DNA of 64,000 nucleotides from Nematopogon swammerdamellus (GCA_946902875.1 OX336337.1:2604001-2668000); one strand, 5' to 3'; shown: positions 41,812 to 53,815, counted from the stretch's first letter. Numbers and translations: made by a program. Notes: generated by a model not told the origin, from the sequence alone.

Positions 41812-42132
41812 CGAGGGCTGTATCTCTTGAACCGTAATAGGTAGCCCGTTGAAATTTTTACACAATATGTGTTAATATGGCCGATATTACAACAAATAAT
41901 AAAAATAATAAAACAGTTGAAAGTTCATGGGGGTTCCCATAGAAGAAACTAAAAAGTTGTATGCGCGCGCGCCATATACTGAATAGACTATGAAGCATTT
42001 CAACTAATCATGCATTTGAACTAATATGAAGCATTTCATAACACGCCATAGATGGCGTGAGTGGCGCTAACCATGGCATGGCGATACGGTACCCTTGGTG
42101 CGCGAGTTCGACTCGCACTTGGCCGGTTTTTC
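41763..42132 (-). repeat. Family A repeat
   Basis: ccctattactaagcctatgt, (gtctgtccgtcc)n, gaggg ctgtatctcttgaacc, then gcgcgagttcgactcgcact tggccgg. The terminal agggttccgta is replaced by the adjacent SINE. Confidence 0.8.
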
Positions 42133-42857
42133 TTTCCCTACTGAGCACCGCGCGGTCTCACACCATTTCCTACCTCATACCCCTCGTGCCTTCGTAAAAT
42201 GAAAACACTCTACCACTCCTCTCGGTACTCCAGAGAAAGGAAAAAATCATGTTCTAAAAACTATAACCTCTGATGATCCAGCTATGAAGGAATTTCTTCG
42301 CTATCTTCATCACCGCGGCTACAGCGTTCAACAACCTGTGTGTTGAGGACTCTGAGAGAAAAGTGGACTGTAGATATAAGTGCTGGTCTTGCAAGGAGGT
42401 TTTGTAAGGTTTGACTTACCGACCCTTCCGCACCTTCCGCAGCTGCGTCCTGCCTGGCTGGATCGGTCTGGATTCGGTAAGGATGTACTTGAAATTTATT
42501 GGAAAATTTTCTTTCTTGACAGCTCGCGCGCTCAGTTCGTGGTCATTCGGAGTTCTCTCCTCCTATATCCTATATCCCGCGCCTATATCCCGCTGTCATG
42601 GCGAGAGAAAGCGCCGCCGGTGATTTCCAGCCAGTTGCGGCGAACAGTGCCGCTTCTATTGAATGAAAGGAGGGAAAAGTTCAAACCTCCACAGGTTCCT
42701 TGCAAGATATGTGATAAATGAATGGATAGCAGAATGAACTCTATTTTTTGTAATCATGATTTAATATAATCAAGCTTGGTACGGAACACTGTGGGAGAGG
42801 AAGGAACCAGAAGAATCCAGGAGTCTCCATCAGGGTGACGTTTGCACGTTCCTTTTT
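42133..42857. other. Non-repetitive stretch, no firm gene
   Basis: A 113-codon plus-strand frame (42380-42721) ends KPPQVPCKICDK. The final CKIC could belong to a zinc-binding motif, but the rest is not recognisable. The tail (about 42760-42850) may be LINE debris. Confidence 0.25.
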
Positions 42858-43068
42858 ATATAAATTTTAAATTAAAAAAACATTAAAACCTAAAATTAAT
42901 ATAAAAATTAACGGAGTTTCCACCACCACCGGCGGCGCGGGGCGAACCCAAGCTACCGATGGTCGTGCCCCAGGGAGAGAAATCTCCGGACGATGCGTGC
43001 AGTGTCGAGCAGGGCTGCCTTGGATCTGGCCCTTGACCCAACCACTCAGCGAGAGCATCGCATTATAC
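42858..43068 (-). mobile_element. LINE 3' UTR (minus)
   Basis: Inverse of 40180-40440: ggcgaacccaagctaccgat, gagaaatctccggacgatgc and ggcccttgacccaaccact are shared. Confidence 0.7.
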
Positions 43069-43119
43069 CTAATTATTATTAGAATATATTAAAATAAAAA
43101 TTCATAAACATGCATAAAA

Positions 43120-43640
43120 AAATTTGCTAGTCGTCCAAAATTTAGTTAACATACTATAACACTAATTCAGGGTCAGATGTTCAGATATTTACATAAATGC
43201 ATATTCAATATGGTTCGTTATGTTTGTTTTGGTTTTGTCTTGTCCCGTTCAGCAGTGCAATCTATAAGGAAATAAGAACCGGGCAAGATACCTTATCTTT
43301 TACCTTATTTTTACTTTTTAGTATATAACTTACATATTAAACTTTAATTACCTACTCAAACATACTACATCTAAGCAAAAAGTAAAAAGTAATAAATGCA
43401 AGAAAATAATTAAACAATGTGGGTGGGTACCTATTTTATCAGTCGGTGACAAACAAACCGATAGAAACCGTTGTAATGTTTACTGGTAAAAGCGGCCCTT
43501 CAAATCTATCGGCGAGTGTGATGTCTTTGCAAGGTATTTCTTTACTTAATCAATTAGATGAAATTATCGTATGTTAGGGACATATTAGCCCGTGAACTTG
43601 GAACCTTCGCCTAATAACTAGAAAAAAACACACACATACT
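43120..43640 (+). repeat. Second copy of the 21.0-21.7 kb segment
   Basis: It shares ttcagcagtgcaatctataa and an identical run of about 95 bp from tgtttactggtaaaagcggc to ttagatgaaattatcg. The open frame present at 21457 is broken here shortly after that run. It lies upstream of desaturase 2 exon 1, as the first copy does for the orphan exon. Confidence 0.65.
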
Positions 43641-43778
43641 TAATGTACACATACATAGCCAGTGTGACTCGGAACCTATTTCGTAGGTTGTGGTCGTGAG
43701 TCAAAACATCAAATCGCCAAACTCACGAGAACGCTGATTAACCTAAAGCTCTTTCCTACAACGCTGTATGAATGGCTA

Positions 43779-43958
43779 TATAGAATAGAATAGAATAGAA
43801 TAGAGTAGAGTAGAGTAGAGTAGAGTAGAGTAGAGTAGAGTAGAGTAGAGTAGAGTAGAGTAGAGTAGAGTAGAGTAGAGTAGAGTAGAGTAGAGTAGAG
43901 TAGAGTAGAGTAGAGTAGAGTAGAGTAGAGTAGAGTAGAATAGAACAGAATAGCTTTT
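43779..43958 (+). repeat. (TAGAG/TAGAA)n pentanucleotide array
   Basis: tagaatagaa units flank about 28 uninterrupted tagag units. Next to gcttttatttcctcattcac it looks like an expanded LINE tail on the minus strand. The overlapping open frame rich in Leu-Tyr-Ser is an artefact. Confidence 0.95.
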
Positions 43959-44279
43959 ATTTCCTCATTCACATCAGTAATACAGTACATTATGCAACAT
44001 GGGCCAGGAGGAAAAGGGAGCCAGCTCAGCTTATTTGCTGCGGCTCTCTCGCGATGAGAGCGGCTGCAGCGCTGATCGATCTTCCGCTGGTGACCTGCCA
44101 ACTTACAGTAGAGGCGGAGTACTATCTCAGTCTGATTCAATTGTCTCATCCGCTAATGCAGTGAGAATGACCGGAGACGTGGATCGGCCTGAACTAATTT
44201 GTTTAAATGGATAGTATACGCCTAGTTTGTCTAGCTAGCGTATTTAGTTAGATTTAGATATTGAAATCTAATTTTGATT

Positions 44280-44695
44280 TCAAAAGTGACTCGTACCTAC
44301 TCGTAGATGATAATAATTTTGGAACTAAGTTCCACATCGCACGTTACACTCCAGACACTTGGCGAATGTGAGATAGGCCGAAAAAAATTGTAAGACTTCG
44401 ACCGCCACGACACTTTTGCTGTAGTATGTGTGTTTGTATGTTTACAGGCGTATGTAATTTTTTTTTTGTTTTTTTTTTTATGTAAATTTTTTTTTTTTAT
44501 GTATTTTTTTATGTAAATGGCATACATTTTTGTAAATTAGACTAAGTGTACATTGAAAAAATTTCCAGTGAAGTTTCTTGTCAGTTCTTCTTCGCTGTGA
44601 TAGATAATCGAACTGGCGGAATATTACAATGTACATATGACAAATCTGAGCGCAGTGTACTGCCAATAGATGCTAAATAAACAATAAACAATAAA
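44280..44695 (+). mobile_element. LINE 3' end
   Basis: cacgttacactccagacact, tttcttgtcagttcttcttc, cgaactggcggaatattaca and a tail aataaacaataaacaataaa. The last ~150 bp match 24823-25020. It lands at the end of a tRNA-head SINE at 44696. Confidence 0.6.
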
Positions 44696-45102
44696 CAGTA
44701 TGGTTTGTTGAGTCGGAGGGGCCAAAGCACATGCACCGACCAGCCTATACCACCTCCGAGAAGGTAGGTAGGTAGGTAGGCACTGCCATACCGGAGACTT
44801 CCCTGGATTTCTAGCTATACTGGACTAGAGGAGAGCAAAACCGAGGCTGCTATGCAGCCATCTTAGATCCAGTACGGTGGTACCAACCCAGTTGGCTACA
44901 ATTTGAGCCTACCACCTAGTAAGGGGCAAGGGAAGGGATCTACAGTTTTACACCGGTTCCGAACGGTGAAGCAGCAGGTGTTAGGTATACACGTAAATTT
45001 TTTCGTCAGAAAAAAGTCATTGGTACACGCCCCGGGCGGATTCGAACCTCGGACCTCCCCCATGAGAAGCCGATGCCCAAATCAATCGGCCATCGGCTGC
45101 TC
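44696..45102 (-). mobile_element. tRNA-derived SINE, full
   Basis: Tail 3 (tggtttgttgagtcggaggg, ctgccataccggagacttcc), core (ggtggtaccaacccagttgg, gcctaccacctagtaagggg), then the inverse B box cggattcgaacctcggacct and head. A (ggta)n slippage lies at about 44765. Confidence 0.8.
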
Positions 45103-45429
45103 TACCTAGATACCTAATGTTATCAATCGCATTTAATCTGTCATTGTATATAACAATGGGGATAATTTTGGAACGCACTCGCGCCAGGCATGAAATAATC
45201 CGATTGGTGGTGTGACCAGTACCGGCCGAATACGAACCTATTTAGGTGCATCACTTTGCAAATTAATTGCATCCCTACGTTTTCCAATAGAGCATGGAAG
45301 GGTTAAAACCTGGCAGCGGACATGTGAATTTATCAAATAAGTAGGGACGGTTCAATGCAAATTTAGCGGTTCCCTGGGGCCTCCGACATAAGTCGGTGGA
45401 AAAACATAACGTACGTCGAAGTCAATCGG

Positions 45430-46735
45430 TGGTTCCCTACACCTGATTGCCTCCGACGACATAAAGTACATAGGGGGCAATCAGTGGTTCCGTATATCTG
45501 ATTGCCTCCGACGACATAAAGTACATAGGAGGCAATCAGTGGATCCGTGCCTCTGATTGCCTCCGACGACATAAAGTAACGTCGAAGTCAATCAGGGGTT
45601 CCGTAGATCTGATTGCCTCCGACGACATAAAGTACGTCGGAGGCAATCAGTGGTTCCGTACATCTGATTGCCTCCGACGGCATAAAGTAGGTCGGAGGCA
45701 ATCAGTGGTTCCGTACATCTGATTGCCTCCGACGCGACGGCATAAAGTAACGTCGAAGTAAATCAGTGGTTCCGTACATCTGATTGCCTCCGACGGCATA
45801 AAGTAACGTCGAAGTAAATCAGTGGTTCCGTACATCTGATTGCCTCCGAAGACATGAAGTAACGTCGAAGTCAATCTGTGGTTCCGTACATCTGATTGCC
45901 TCCGACGGCATAAAGTAACGTCGAAGTAAATCAGTGGTTCCGTACATCTGATTGCCTCCGACGGCATAAAGTAACGTCGAAGTAAATCAGTGGTTCCGTA
46001 CATCTGATTGCCTCCGACGGCATAAAGTAACGTCGAAGTAAATCAGTGGTTCCGTACATCTGATTGCCTCCGAAGACATGAAGTAACGTCGAAGTCAATC
46101 TGTGGTTCCGTACATCTGATTGCCTCCGACGGCATAAAGTAACGTCGAAGTAAATCAGTGGTTCCGTACATCTGATTGCCTCCGACGGCATAAAGTAACG
46201 TCGAAGTAAATCAGTGGTTCCGTACATCTGATTGCCTCCGACGGCATAAAGTAACGTCGAAGTAAATCAGTGGTTCCGTACATCTGATTGCCTCCGACGG
46301 CATAAAGTAACGTCGAAGTAAATCAGTGGTTCCGTACATCTGATTGCCTCCGAAGACATGAAGTAACGTCGAAGTCAATCTGTGGTTCCGTACATCTGAT
46401 TGCCTCCGACGGCATAAAGTAACGTCGAAGTAAATCAGTGGTTCCGTACATCTGATTGCCTCCGACGGCATAAAGTAACGTCGAAGTAAATCTGTGGTTC
46501 CGTACATCTGATTGCCTCCGAAGACATGAAGTAACGTCGAAGTCAATCGTGGTTCCGTACATCTGATTGCCTCCGAAGACATAAAGTAACGTCGAAGTCA
46601 ATCTGTGGTTCCGTACATCTGATTGCCTCCGACGACATAAAGTTACGTCGAAGTCAATCAGTGGTTCCGTACATCTGATTGAATCCGACGACACAAAATA
46701 CGTCGGTTGCAATCAGTGGTTCCGTCCCGCCGATG
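45430..46735 (+). repeat. 56-bp satellite with higher-order structure
   Basis: The unit is cagtggttccgtacatctga ttgcctccgacggcataaag taacgtcgaagtaaat, repeated about 23 times. A variant with gaagacatgaagtaacgtcg recurs at about 45847, 46071, 46351 and 46521, marking multi-unit repeats of 4-5 units. In the first units gtcggaggcaatcag and ctgattgcctccgac form a perfect 15-bp stem. The flank at 46700-46806 is LINE ORF2 sequence. Confidence 0.95.
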
Positions 46736-46806
46736 CGATGGCCGGGAAGACTAGACGAATATTCGAGAGGCGTATATCCAGCAGTGGACGCATAGACGCC
46801 GACTGA
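46700..46806 (+). mobile_element. LINE ORF2 C-terminal fragment and 3' end
   Basis: agtggttccgtcccgccgat, gatggccgggaagactagac and gagaggcgtatatccagcag tggacgc match 40733-40848. It borders the satellite on its right side and is its likely source. Confidence 0.65.
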
Positions 46807-48000
46807 CTTGAAATTTCAATTGGAAACCAGTCGAATAGACTTATTTCTCAAATAAGCTTATGGCGCCTTATCGTTCTCCTGTCTAACCTAATAAAATATT
46901 GCCTTCAGTTCACCACTTAGGTAATCATCGCGAAGACAGACTTACGGCCGTTACCTCTCTCCGTCACCGATTTCCTAAAACACTGTTCATGCCTAATTCA
47001 ATTAGGGAGATAGGAAACGATAAACGGTCCACTCTTTACTACGATTTAAGCTTGCGACCCTCGAGAACCATTCATCCGCTTTCACCTTTCCAACCGTCTA
47101 ATGGCTAAATCTGCTCTTCCATATTGAAAGCGCTTCAAGCGACCGAGGGGATTATCCGTACGACCGGGTGAGTCGGGTCTTTGCCAATACGATTCCAATA
47201 ATAAAAAAGCAATCTTCTAATGAATAGCCCGAGGACAGATAAGTCGCTGTTAGGTAGTGCCGTCTTTTAGCGTTATTGAGTGGATTAGTAAGTATAATGC
47301 TATGATATCCGGTCTGATGAAATAAATTGTTTCTTTGCCCAGCTGGAAGGCTCGCCTTCAAGGTGCAAATAAGACTCAAAAGGCCAACTTTAAACGAAAT
47401 TGTTGAGCTATTGGTACAGATAAAAAAATCTGTAAAAAAATATATGTTTTGTATTGGTCTTTAATTAGTAAAACATAGATAAAAAAAAATATATTTTACT
47501 ACTTTGAAAAAATGTTAAATAAATCTAAAAAAAAATAACGAAAAGTACGAAAATTATACTTTCAAGTTAAATTCTCTTGAGAACCATAAATTGTTTTAAA
47601 TACCAGACCCTCATAGAAATATAGATAATATTTTTGCCTATAATCGTAGCTAAAAAAAATACGATTCTTCCATCTTTCCAACAAGTGAAATTTAATATTA
47701 TATTATATTGCGATTTTCGCGCAAACGTTCATCGTCGGCGCGACGTATCAGCCACCGCACGAGCAGAAGGAATCTCGCACCTATTTACATCTGCATACGG
47801 TTCGTGTTTCAATCATCAGTGCTCGGGTAGCACGGTTTGAGTCTTGTTTCCGCTTTAAATAGCTATGTCTGTCAATTTGCTCAATACGGCACTGATCTTA
47901 TAGTACTAGACTAAATGGACCTTTTTGTACATTGCTCCCGAAAAAACATGTCACTGATCAAATTTTGGCACAAACAGAAATATATCATAACATGTTACAA
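46807..48000. other. Unassigned stretch
   Basis: I see no recognisable gene or repeat in 46807-48000. The part from about 46880 to 47160 is more GC-balanced than its surroundings; 47400-47650 is A/T-rich. Confidence 0.4.
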
Positions 48001-48007
48001 TAAAAAA

Positions 48008-48318
48008 GTACACAAGTGCGAGTCGAACTCACGCACCGAGGGTTCCTTATCGCCATGTCACGGTTAGCGCCACTCACGCCATGCATGGCGTGTTATGAAA
48101 TGCTTTATATTAGTTAAATGTCATGATTAGTTCAAATGCTTCACAATCTATTCAGTAGTTGGCGCGCGCGCATGCACTTCTTGGTTTCTTCTATGGGAAC
48201 CCCGTGAATTTTTTACTTTTTCTTATTTTAATATACGGACAGACGGACGGACGGACAGACAGACAGACGGCGTAGGCTTAGTAATAGGGTCCCGTACCGG
48301 TTACGGAACCCTAAAAAT
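48008..48318 (+). repeat. Family A repeat
   Basis: caagtgcgagtcgaactcac, cgccatgtcacggttagcgc, (cagacgga)n and gggtcccgtaccggttacgg aaccct. The middle (cggcaataataacac) segment is deleted relative to 3001. Confidence 0.8.
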
Positions 48319-48611
48319 TACAAAAAATATAGTTTACAGACATAGTTCCTAACGTTTGTACACTACTTGGTTAATTTAGAGCAAACTTGGTAAGCTGGGA
48401 ATGGGAAATAAAGTACCAGGGCAGCAGAAATGATAGGAGGTTTGCAAATTGCCACAAAGGAAGTTCACTTACTGTAGGTATCTGTGTATTCTGGTAAGTG
48501 GGTCAGAACGCCTCTCAAAATTAAATGTAAATGGGTCGAAACGCCACATTTTTTTTTCTTTTTGACAGTGGGTCCTGAGAATGGGTCAGAACGCCACGAG
48601 ATCAAAATATC

Positions 48612-48935
48612 GTGTTTGGCCGGTACTTAAAAAGAATAGCCCACTGCATATCTCCCCATGCATGTCGTAAAAGTCGACTAAGGGATAAGGACAAGATGCC
48701 GTGCTAAAGGTCGACAGGCTCGCTACTTCTCACCTTGGCACGATACTTCCACCGAGTCATGCAGCAAGTGGGTCTTCGTGCCTTACTTGCTGCTTGATCG
48801 ATTGAATCTTGTTCGAATACTTTGCCAAGCGTGGCGGTCGCTGTTGTGCTGTAATTTAGCAGAGTTCTTGCAGCACAACACCGATTACTCTGCTTACCTG
48901 ATTCAGCGTGTGTGATATGTAGAATAATAATTAGA
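48612..48935 (+). mobile_element. SINE-like element, head X plus tail 2 (plus)
   Basis: tggccggtacttaaaaagaa, gcatatctccccatgcatgt, gtaaaagtcgactaaggga, then aaggacaagatgccgtgcta and the tail to tcagcgtgtgtgatatgta. It is the only complete copy read in plus orientation. Confidence 0.75.
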
Positions 48936-49042
48936 AAAAAATATATATATAAAAATAAATCAACTATTAGCAATAACTAGAATTAAAGAAGTAGAATAAA
49001 ATTTATAAGCTTATAGTAACAAATCATAAATGTATGTATACA

Positions 49043-49445
49043 ATTGTCCCAAAACTCAACGTCAAGCGGGAACCAAGGAGTAGACCAGTTTATGACTACC
49101 CAGGGAAAAATAAGAATTAGTTTTTTATGTTAAACCTAAGCATTTTATTAAAAAGCGTTGAAAATTTAAATCTCGTACATTTTAGGTACTACGACTACAA
49201 ATTTGCAAATATAATTGTTAAAATTTTAATATTGGATACCTAAATAACACTGCTATTGATAACTATCCCAAATAAAACAAGAATGCCTGTAGTTTTACCA
49301 AAGAAAATATTCAGTTTAAATTTTTTTCTAAAAAAATAAATGAATAAATCAGAAAAAAAAAATCAGATTTTTTTTTATTATTTTTCCCTGGGTAGTCACC
49401 TACGCCCTGGTTCCCGCTTCACGTTGAGTTTTGGGACACTTTGTG
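49043..49445. mobile_element. MITE with ~65-bp inverted repeats
   Basis: gtcccaaaactcaacgtcaa gcgggaaccaagg and gactacccagggaaaaataa are mirrored by ttatttttccctgggtagtc and ccctggttcccgcttcacgt tgagttttgggac. There is no transposase. Confidence 0.85.
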
Positions 49446-49654
49446 TGTATATAACTTATCTAGGAACGTGAATAAATGAAAGTGAACATACCGCACGTAC
49501 ACACACACAATCGTCTTATGTCCGCAAATACATTAGTGAGGAGCGTTAGCGCATTCATAGCATTTTAATGTGATCTTTTTAATTTATTCGTGTTGACAAA
49601 CATTCTGCTGACTGATGAATCAAATTATTGTATATACAGAATGACTGGAAATTC

Positions 49655-50032
49655 GATCTATTCCTTGAAAGGGGTTATACTATAGATTATTTTGGAACAA
49701 TTTAACCCCCGTCAACTGGTTCTTTTACATGAAAAAAAATAAAAATTTACATAAAAATAAAAATGCATTTCATTTAAGACCTTTAATTTCTGAGATATTG
49801 AGTAGGGCGATATTTTTATTTGAAATGATTGGTAGCTTGCCAGCTTTCAGAAAAATATCAATAGAGTGCCCAAAAATAAGGATATTTTTTTTACAAATTA
49901 TTCGATTACAAGTCAGAAATAAAAAAAAAACTTAAACCCAGATATCTCAGAAACCGCTCATTTCAGACCCCCAGGTAATGGGACTTAAATTGTTCCAAAT
50001 AACCTCTAGTATAACCCCTTTCACGGAATAGA
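49655..50032. mobile_element. MITE with ~45-bp inverted repeats
   Basis: ttccttgaaaggggttatac tatagattattttggaacaa tttaa is mirrored by ttaaattgttccaaataacc tctagtataacccctttcac ggaa. The 68-codon internal frame has no recognisable motif. Confidence 0.8.
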
Positions 50033-50124
50033 ATATGATATAAACTCAACTTTTATAACTTGACTGAATCCTATGTTCTTTACATTTTATTTTTTACTTA
50101 GACACAGCATGTTTTATTTAACTT

Positions 50125-50490
50125 AATTAAAACTTAATATGTAAGTTATATTAAAAAAAAAGCTCTATAAGGTTTCTTACCCGATTCTTCCTTCCTTACC
50201 TATAATAAAATCCAACGTCTGCTTTCTGTCTGAGTGTCTGTCTGTCCGCTTATAACTCGAGAACCACTGAACCGATTTTAATAAAAAAAAATTCTACGGA
50301 TAGCTTGATTCTTCCCATCAACTATAATCTACTTACTATCACGCTAAATGGCTTATGGGGTTAGCAGTGAAGTGAAATATGAGAGCGGGCGGAGCCGCGG
50401 GCACAGCTTGTCCTTATAATAATATATTGCATTGCTGAAGGGGACATAACAAAAAATAATAATGACGAACCACACTGAATATGCATAATA
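50125..50490 (-). repeat. Third copy of the 21-kb segment (left part), split
   Basis: The minus strand shares gcatattcagtgtggttcgt, ttcagcaatgcaata and gggtaagaaaccttatagag with 21040-21420. A Helitron-like element (50195-50411) separates the two halves. Confidence 0.5.
50195..50411 (+). mobile_element. Short Helitron-like element
   Basis: acctataataaaatccaacg, (gtctgt)n, aactcgagaaccactgaacc gatttt and the end gagcgggcggagccgcgggc acagcttgt. It is a non-autonomous copy. Confidence 0.55.
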
Positions 50491-50650
50491 TATCATTGAA
50501 ATATTGTTAATGTTGTGTGTTCTTTATGGCAAAATAAATATCTGAATCTGAATCTGAATCTGACAATCGCACGTGAAGGCACGCACACTTGCTTCCGACA
50601 CTAAAGATGTCTCATCGCACTTTGGCTCTTCTATTATTTAGTTCGCTGAA

Positions 50651-51055
50651 ATATGGCACTTCGCTTAATCTAGGTGAAAGATATATGGCACTTCGCTTAA
50701 TCTAGGTGAAAGATATATGGCACTTCGCTGAATCTAGGTGAAAGAAATGTGGTGCTTCGCTTAATCTAGGTGAAAGATATATGGCACTTCGCGTAATCTA
50801 GGTGAAAGATATATGGCACTTCGCTTAGTCTAGGTGAAAGATAATTGGCACTTCGCTTAATCAAGGTGAAAGATATATGCCACTTCGCTTAATCTAGGTG
50901 AAAGATATATGGCACTTCGCTTAATCTATGTGAAAGATATATGGCACTTCGCTTAGTCTAGGTGAAAGATATATGGCACTTCGCTTAATCTAGGTGAAAG
51001 ATATATGGCACTTCGCTTAATCTAGGTGAAATATGGCGCTTCGCTGAAGGAGTAT
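50651..51055 (+). repeat. 32-bp tandem array, about 12 units
   Basis: Unit gcacttcgcttaatctaggt gaaagatatatg with a few variants (gcgtaatc, cttagtc, atttgg). It starts from ctatttagttcgctgaaata tgg. Confidence 0.95.
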
Positions 51056-51463
51056 TTGGCTGTGTCTAATCATCTCACAGGCAGTTTGCCGGTTCTGTAA
51101 AAACCTCCTAGCGCTGGCAAAACAGAACAAGTAGAACGAAAGCCGGCTCACGACCCCCGACTCGAAATCGAAGCTAGCCCAGACGCGCGAAAAAAAAATT
51201 GTCGGTCTATGTGCCGAACACTCTGTATAATTATATATTATTTAATAGACTTACCGGTCAATCGGGTTGTACTTCCGTACCGCCGCCGGCCGGCTCACAC
51301 GTGATAGTGGTACCGGTAAAACAAGGCCGAATAATCTAACGATTATTTCTCAAATTAATTTATCCTATTAAATAATTAGTTTTGTTGATGATCAAATGAA
51401 ATTCTTGTATCTGGTTTACACGAAAACGACAACACATAAAAGACCGAGTAGAATTAATTTTTT

Positions 51464-51849
51464 TTTTTTTATGGAAGCTGACACGGTTGGCTACATCACC
51501 TACAACGTTCGTGATGTCAGCCCATAACACCGGGTGAACTAGGTGCCATGTCAGTGCTTCCCCCTTTTGATCGTGCCGGCTACACTGAACTGGTCGGAAA
51601 ACACAAACTATTTATATAGCCGTTTAGACCGACGTTTCATTCAGTGCGGTGGTACCAACCCGGGCGGGTTAAACCATTCCACCAAGTAAGATTAGGAAGG
51701 AAGGGACCTACAGTTTAACGAGGAATCCGAACCTCGGTCAGCCTCCAACGGTCAGCGGTCACCCATCCAAGTACTGACCGCACCCAGCGTTGCTTAACAC
51801 TCAATAGCGACAGTTGAATGTCTGCACCACTGAGCTATCGAGGCTGACA
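51464..51849 (-). mobile_element. 5S-rRNA-derived SINE, full length
   Basis: Poly(T) and tggaagctgacacggttggc (tail 1), core (gtgcggtggtaccaacccgg, accaagtaagattaggaagg) and 5S head (acccatccaagtactgaccg, cacccagcgttgcttaacac), ending accactgagctatcgaggct gac. The 5S boxes are well preserved. Confidence 0.85.
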
Positions 51850-51936
51850 AAATCAGTACAAAAAGTTAAATTACAAATTTAAAAAAATTGCGACCTCTCT
51901 CTGATTTTATATTTTTATAAATTTATCACGAACATA

Positions 51937-52096
51937 TAGAGTATTTAAAAAATAATTTCCATTTACTTTGGTAGGTACTTAAAGGAATCGGGGGACCGCT
52001 AAGTAAATTCCCGCGCTGCTCTGATTTTTTATATTTTATTTACTTAGCGGTCCCTCGACTCCTTTAAGTGAGTAAATGGAAATTATTTTTTACTTT
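51937..52096. repeat. ~160-bp palindromic element
   Basis: aataatttccatttactttg, aaaggaatcgggggaccgct and aagtaaat are mirrored by atttacttagcggtccctcg actcctttaa and gtaaatggaaattatttttt. Arms are about 60 bp. Confidence 0.75.
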
Positions 52097-52600
52097 CTAA
52101 GAGCCGGGGGTTTTTTAAATTAGTAATTTAACTTTATTTCAAGCCTTTAAAAAAAACCGTATACAAATCGGTCCACTTTTTAAGATAATTAATTGTTTGA
52201 TTACTTAATTACTTGATTACTTGATTACAAACATAGCTCACAACCATCGCAATTAAACCAGCTTTCTATTAAAAAAAACCACATGCAAATCAGTCCATCC
52301 GTTTGGGAGCTACGATGCCACACCCGTACACACATACACACACACGTTAAACTAATTACACCCCTCTTTTTCGTTGGGGGTTAAAATTAATAAATAATTA
52401 TGGAAATGCGGACTTCACCCCCCTCACCCGGCGCACAGGGGCAGAATCAGACTGCCCCCCACATCCGAATATGATCATCGTAGGAAATCCTATCCATGGC
52501 AGAAATTTGACGCACAATTATGGAGCGAAGCACCTCTACTGTTGGATGTGGAACTGTCTTCCGGCGAGTGTGTTTCCCGAATCCCTAAACGGGCGTATTT

Positions 52601-52918
52601 TTTTTTTTTAAACTGACACGGTTGGCTACATCACCTACAACATCCGTGATGTCAGCCGATAACACCGGGTGAACTTGGTGCCACGTCAGTGCTTCCCTTC
52701 GGTCGTACCGGCTACACTGAACTGGACGGAAAACACAAACTATTTGCATAGCCGTTTCGACCGGCCTTTCATTCAGGTGGTGGTACCAACCCGGGCGGGT
52801 TAAACCCTACCACCTAGTAATATAAGAAGGGAGTCATATCCCTTAGTCGCTTTTTACGACATACACGGGGAGAGATGCAGTGGGGCTATTCTTTTAAAGT
52901 ACCGGCCCCACACGGTAC
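52601..52918 (-). mobile_element. SINE, head X plus core plus tail 1, full (minus)
   Basis: Tail 1 (aaactgacacggttggctac), core (ggtggtaccaacccgggcgg, taccacctagtaatataaga), then catatcccttagtcgctttt and the complete head X ending gtaccggccccacacggtac. Confidence 0.8.
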
Positions 52919-53084
52919 AAACGGGTATCTTCAAACGTCGTATTAATATGCACCAGCAACAGTCCGCAACTCTGCTGGCATGGCACCTCTCTGAGCGTGG
53001 TTTCCCGCTGAGGTGTATTTGGCTGTGTCTAATGCACCATTAGTCCGTCGGCACAGCCACCTATGTTGGTTTATATAAAAAAAG

Positions 53085-53462
53085 CCGGCCAAGTGCGAGT
53101 CGAACTCGCGCACGGAGGGTTCCGTATCGCCGTGTCATGGTCAGCGCCACTCACGCCATCTATGGTGTGTTTATGAAATGCTTCATATTAGTTAAATTTC
53201 ATAATTAGTTAAAATGTTTCATAGCCTTTTCGCTAGATGGCGCGCATACACTTTTTAGTTTCTTCTATGGGAACGCCCGTGAGTTTTTTTCTTTTTTAAA
53301 TTTTATTATTTGCTGTTGTATCGGCAATAATAACACATATTCTGTGAAAATTTCAACGGGCTAACTATTAAGGTTCAAGAGATACAGCCCTCGGACAGAC
53401 AGACAGACAGACGGCGTAGGCTTAGTAATAGGGTCCCGTACCGTATACGGAACCCTAAAAAG
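53085..53462 (+). repeat. Family A repeat, full copy
   Basis: gccggccaagtgcgagtcga, gcgcacggagggttccgtat, ctagatggcgcgcatacact, (cagacaga)n and ccgtatacggaaccctaaaa. It is the best preserved copy by eye. Confidence 0.85.
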
Positions 53463-53740
53463 AAATTATGTTCAAAATTTATTTTCAATTTTACAAAACA
53501 TAATCACGTATTAATTCTTAGATTAATACATGAATTATAGATAGTAGACTGTTCAATTATTATGCCTTTGTTTACAACAGATGTGTTTGCAAAGAGGTAC
53601 ATAATGATTATTCACAGAGTGTAGAGGGGAGCATCAACCGAACTCATCTCCTATACTCATAAAGCTCGCACGACGCAGGCTCTTAGTCTATAATGTGAGA
53701 TGAGCTCCTGCCTTCAGAGTTATGTCATATGGTTGTTTTT

Positions 53741-53815
53741 AGGGTTCCGTATGCACATGGAAGCTTATAACTTAGCCTACGCCGTCTGTCTGTCTATCTG
53801 TCCGTCCGGGCTGTA
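53741..53815 (-). repeat. Family A repeat fragment
   Basis: tagggttccgtatgcacatg, acttagcctacgccgtctgt and (ctgtccgt). Only one end is present. Confidence 0.6.

Noticed and set aside
43709..44149. 146-codon frame with a Leu-Tyr-Ser repeat
   Set aside because: It is produced by the (TAGAG)n array at an expanded LINE tail.
45363..46712. Several ~100-codon frames with repeated RRRQSDVRNH
   Set aside because: They come from the 56-bp satellite and have no start, splice or family signal.
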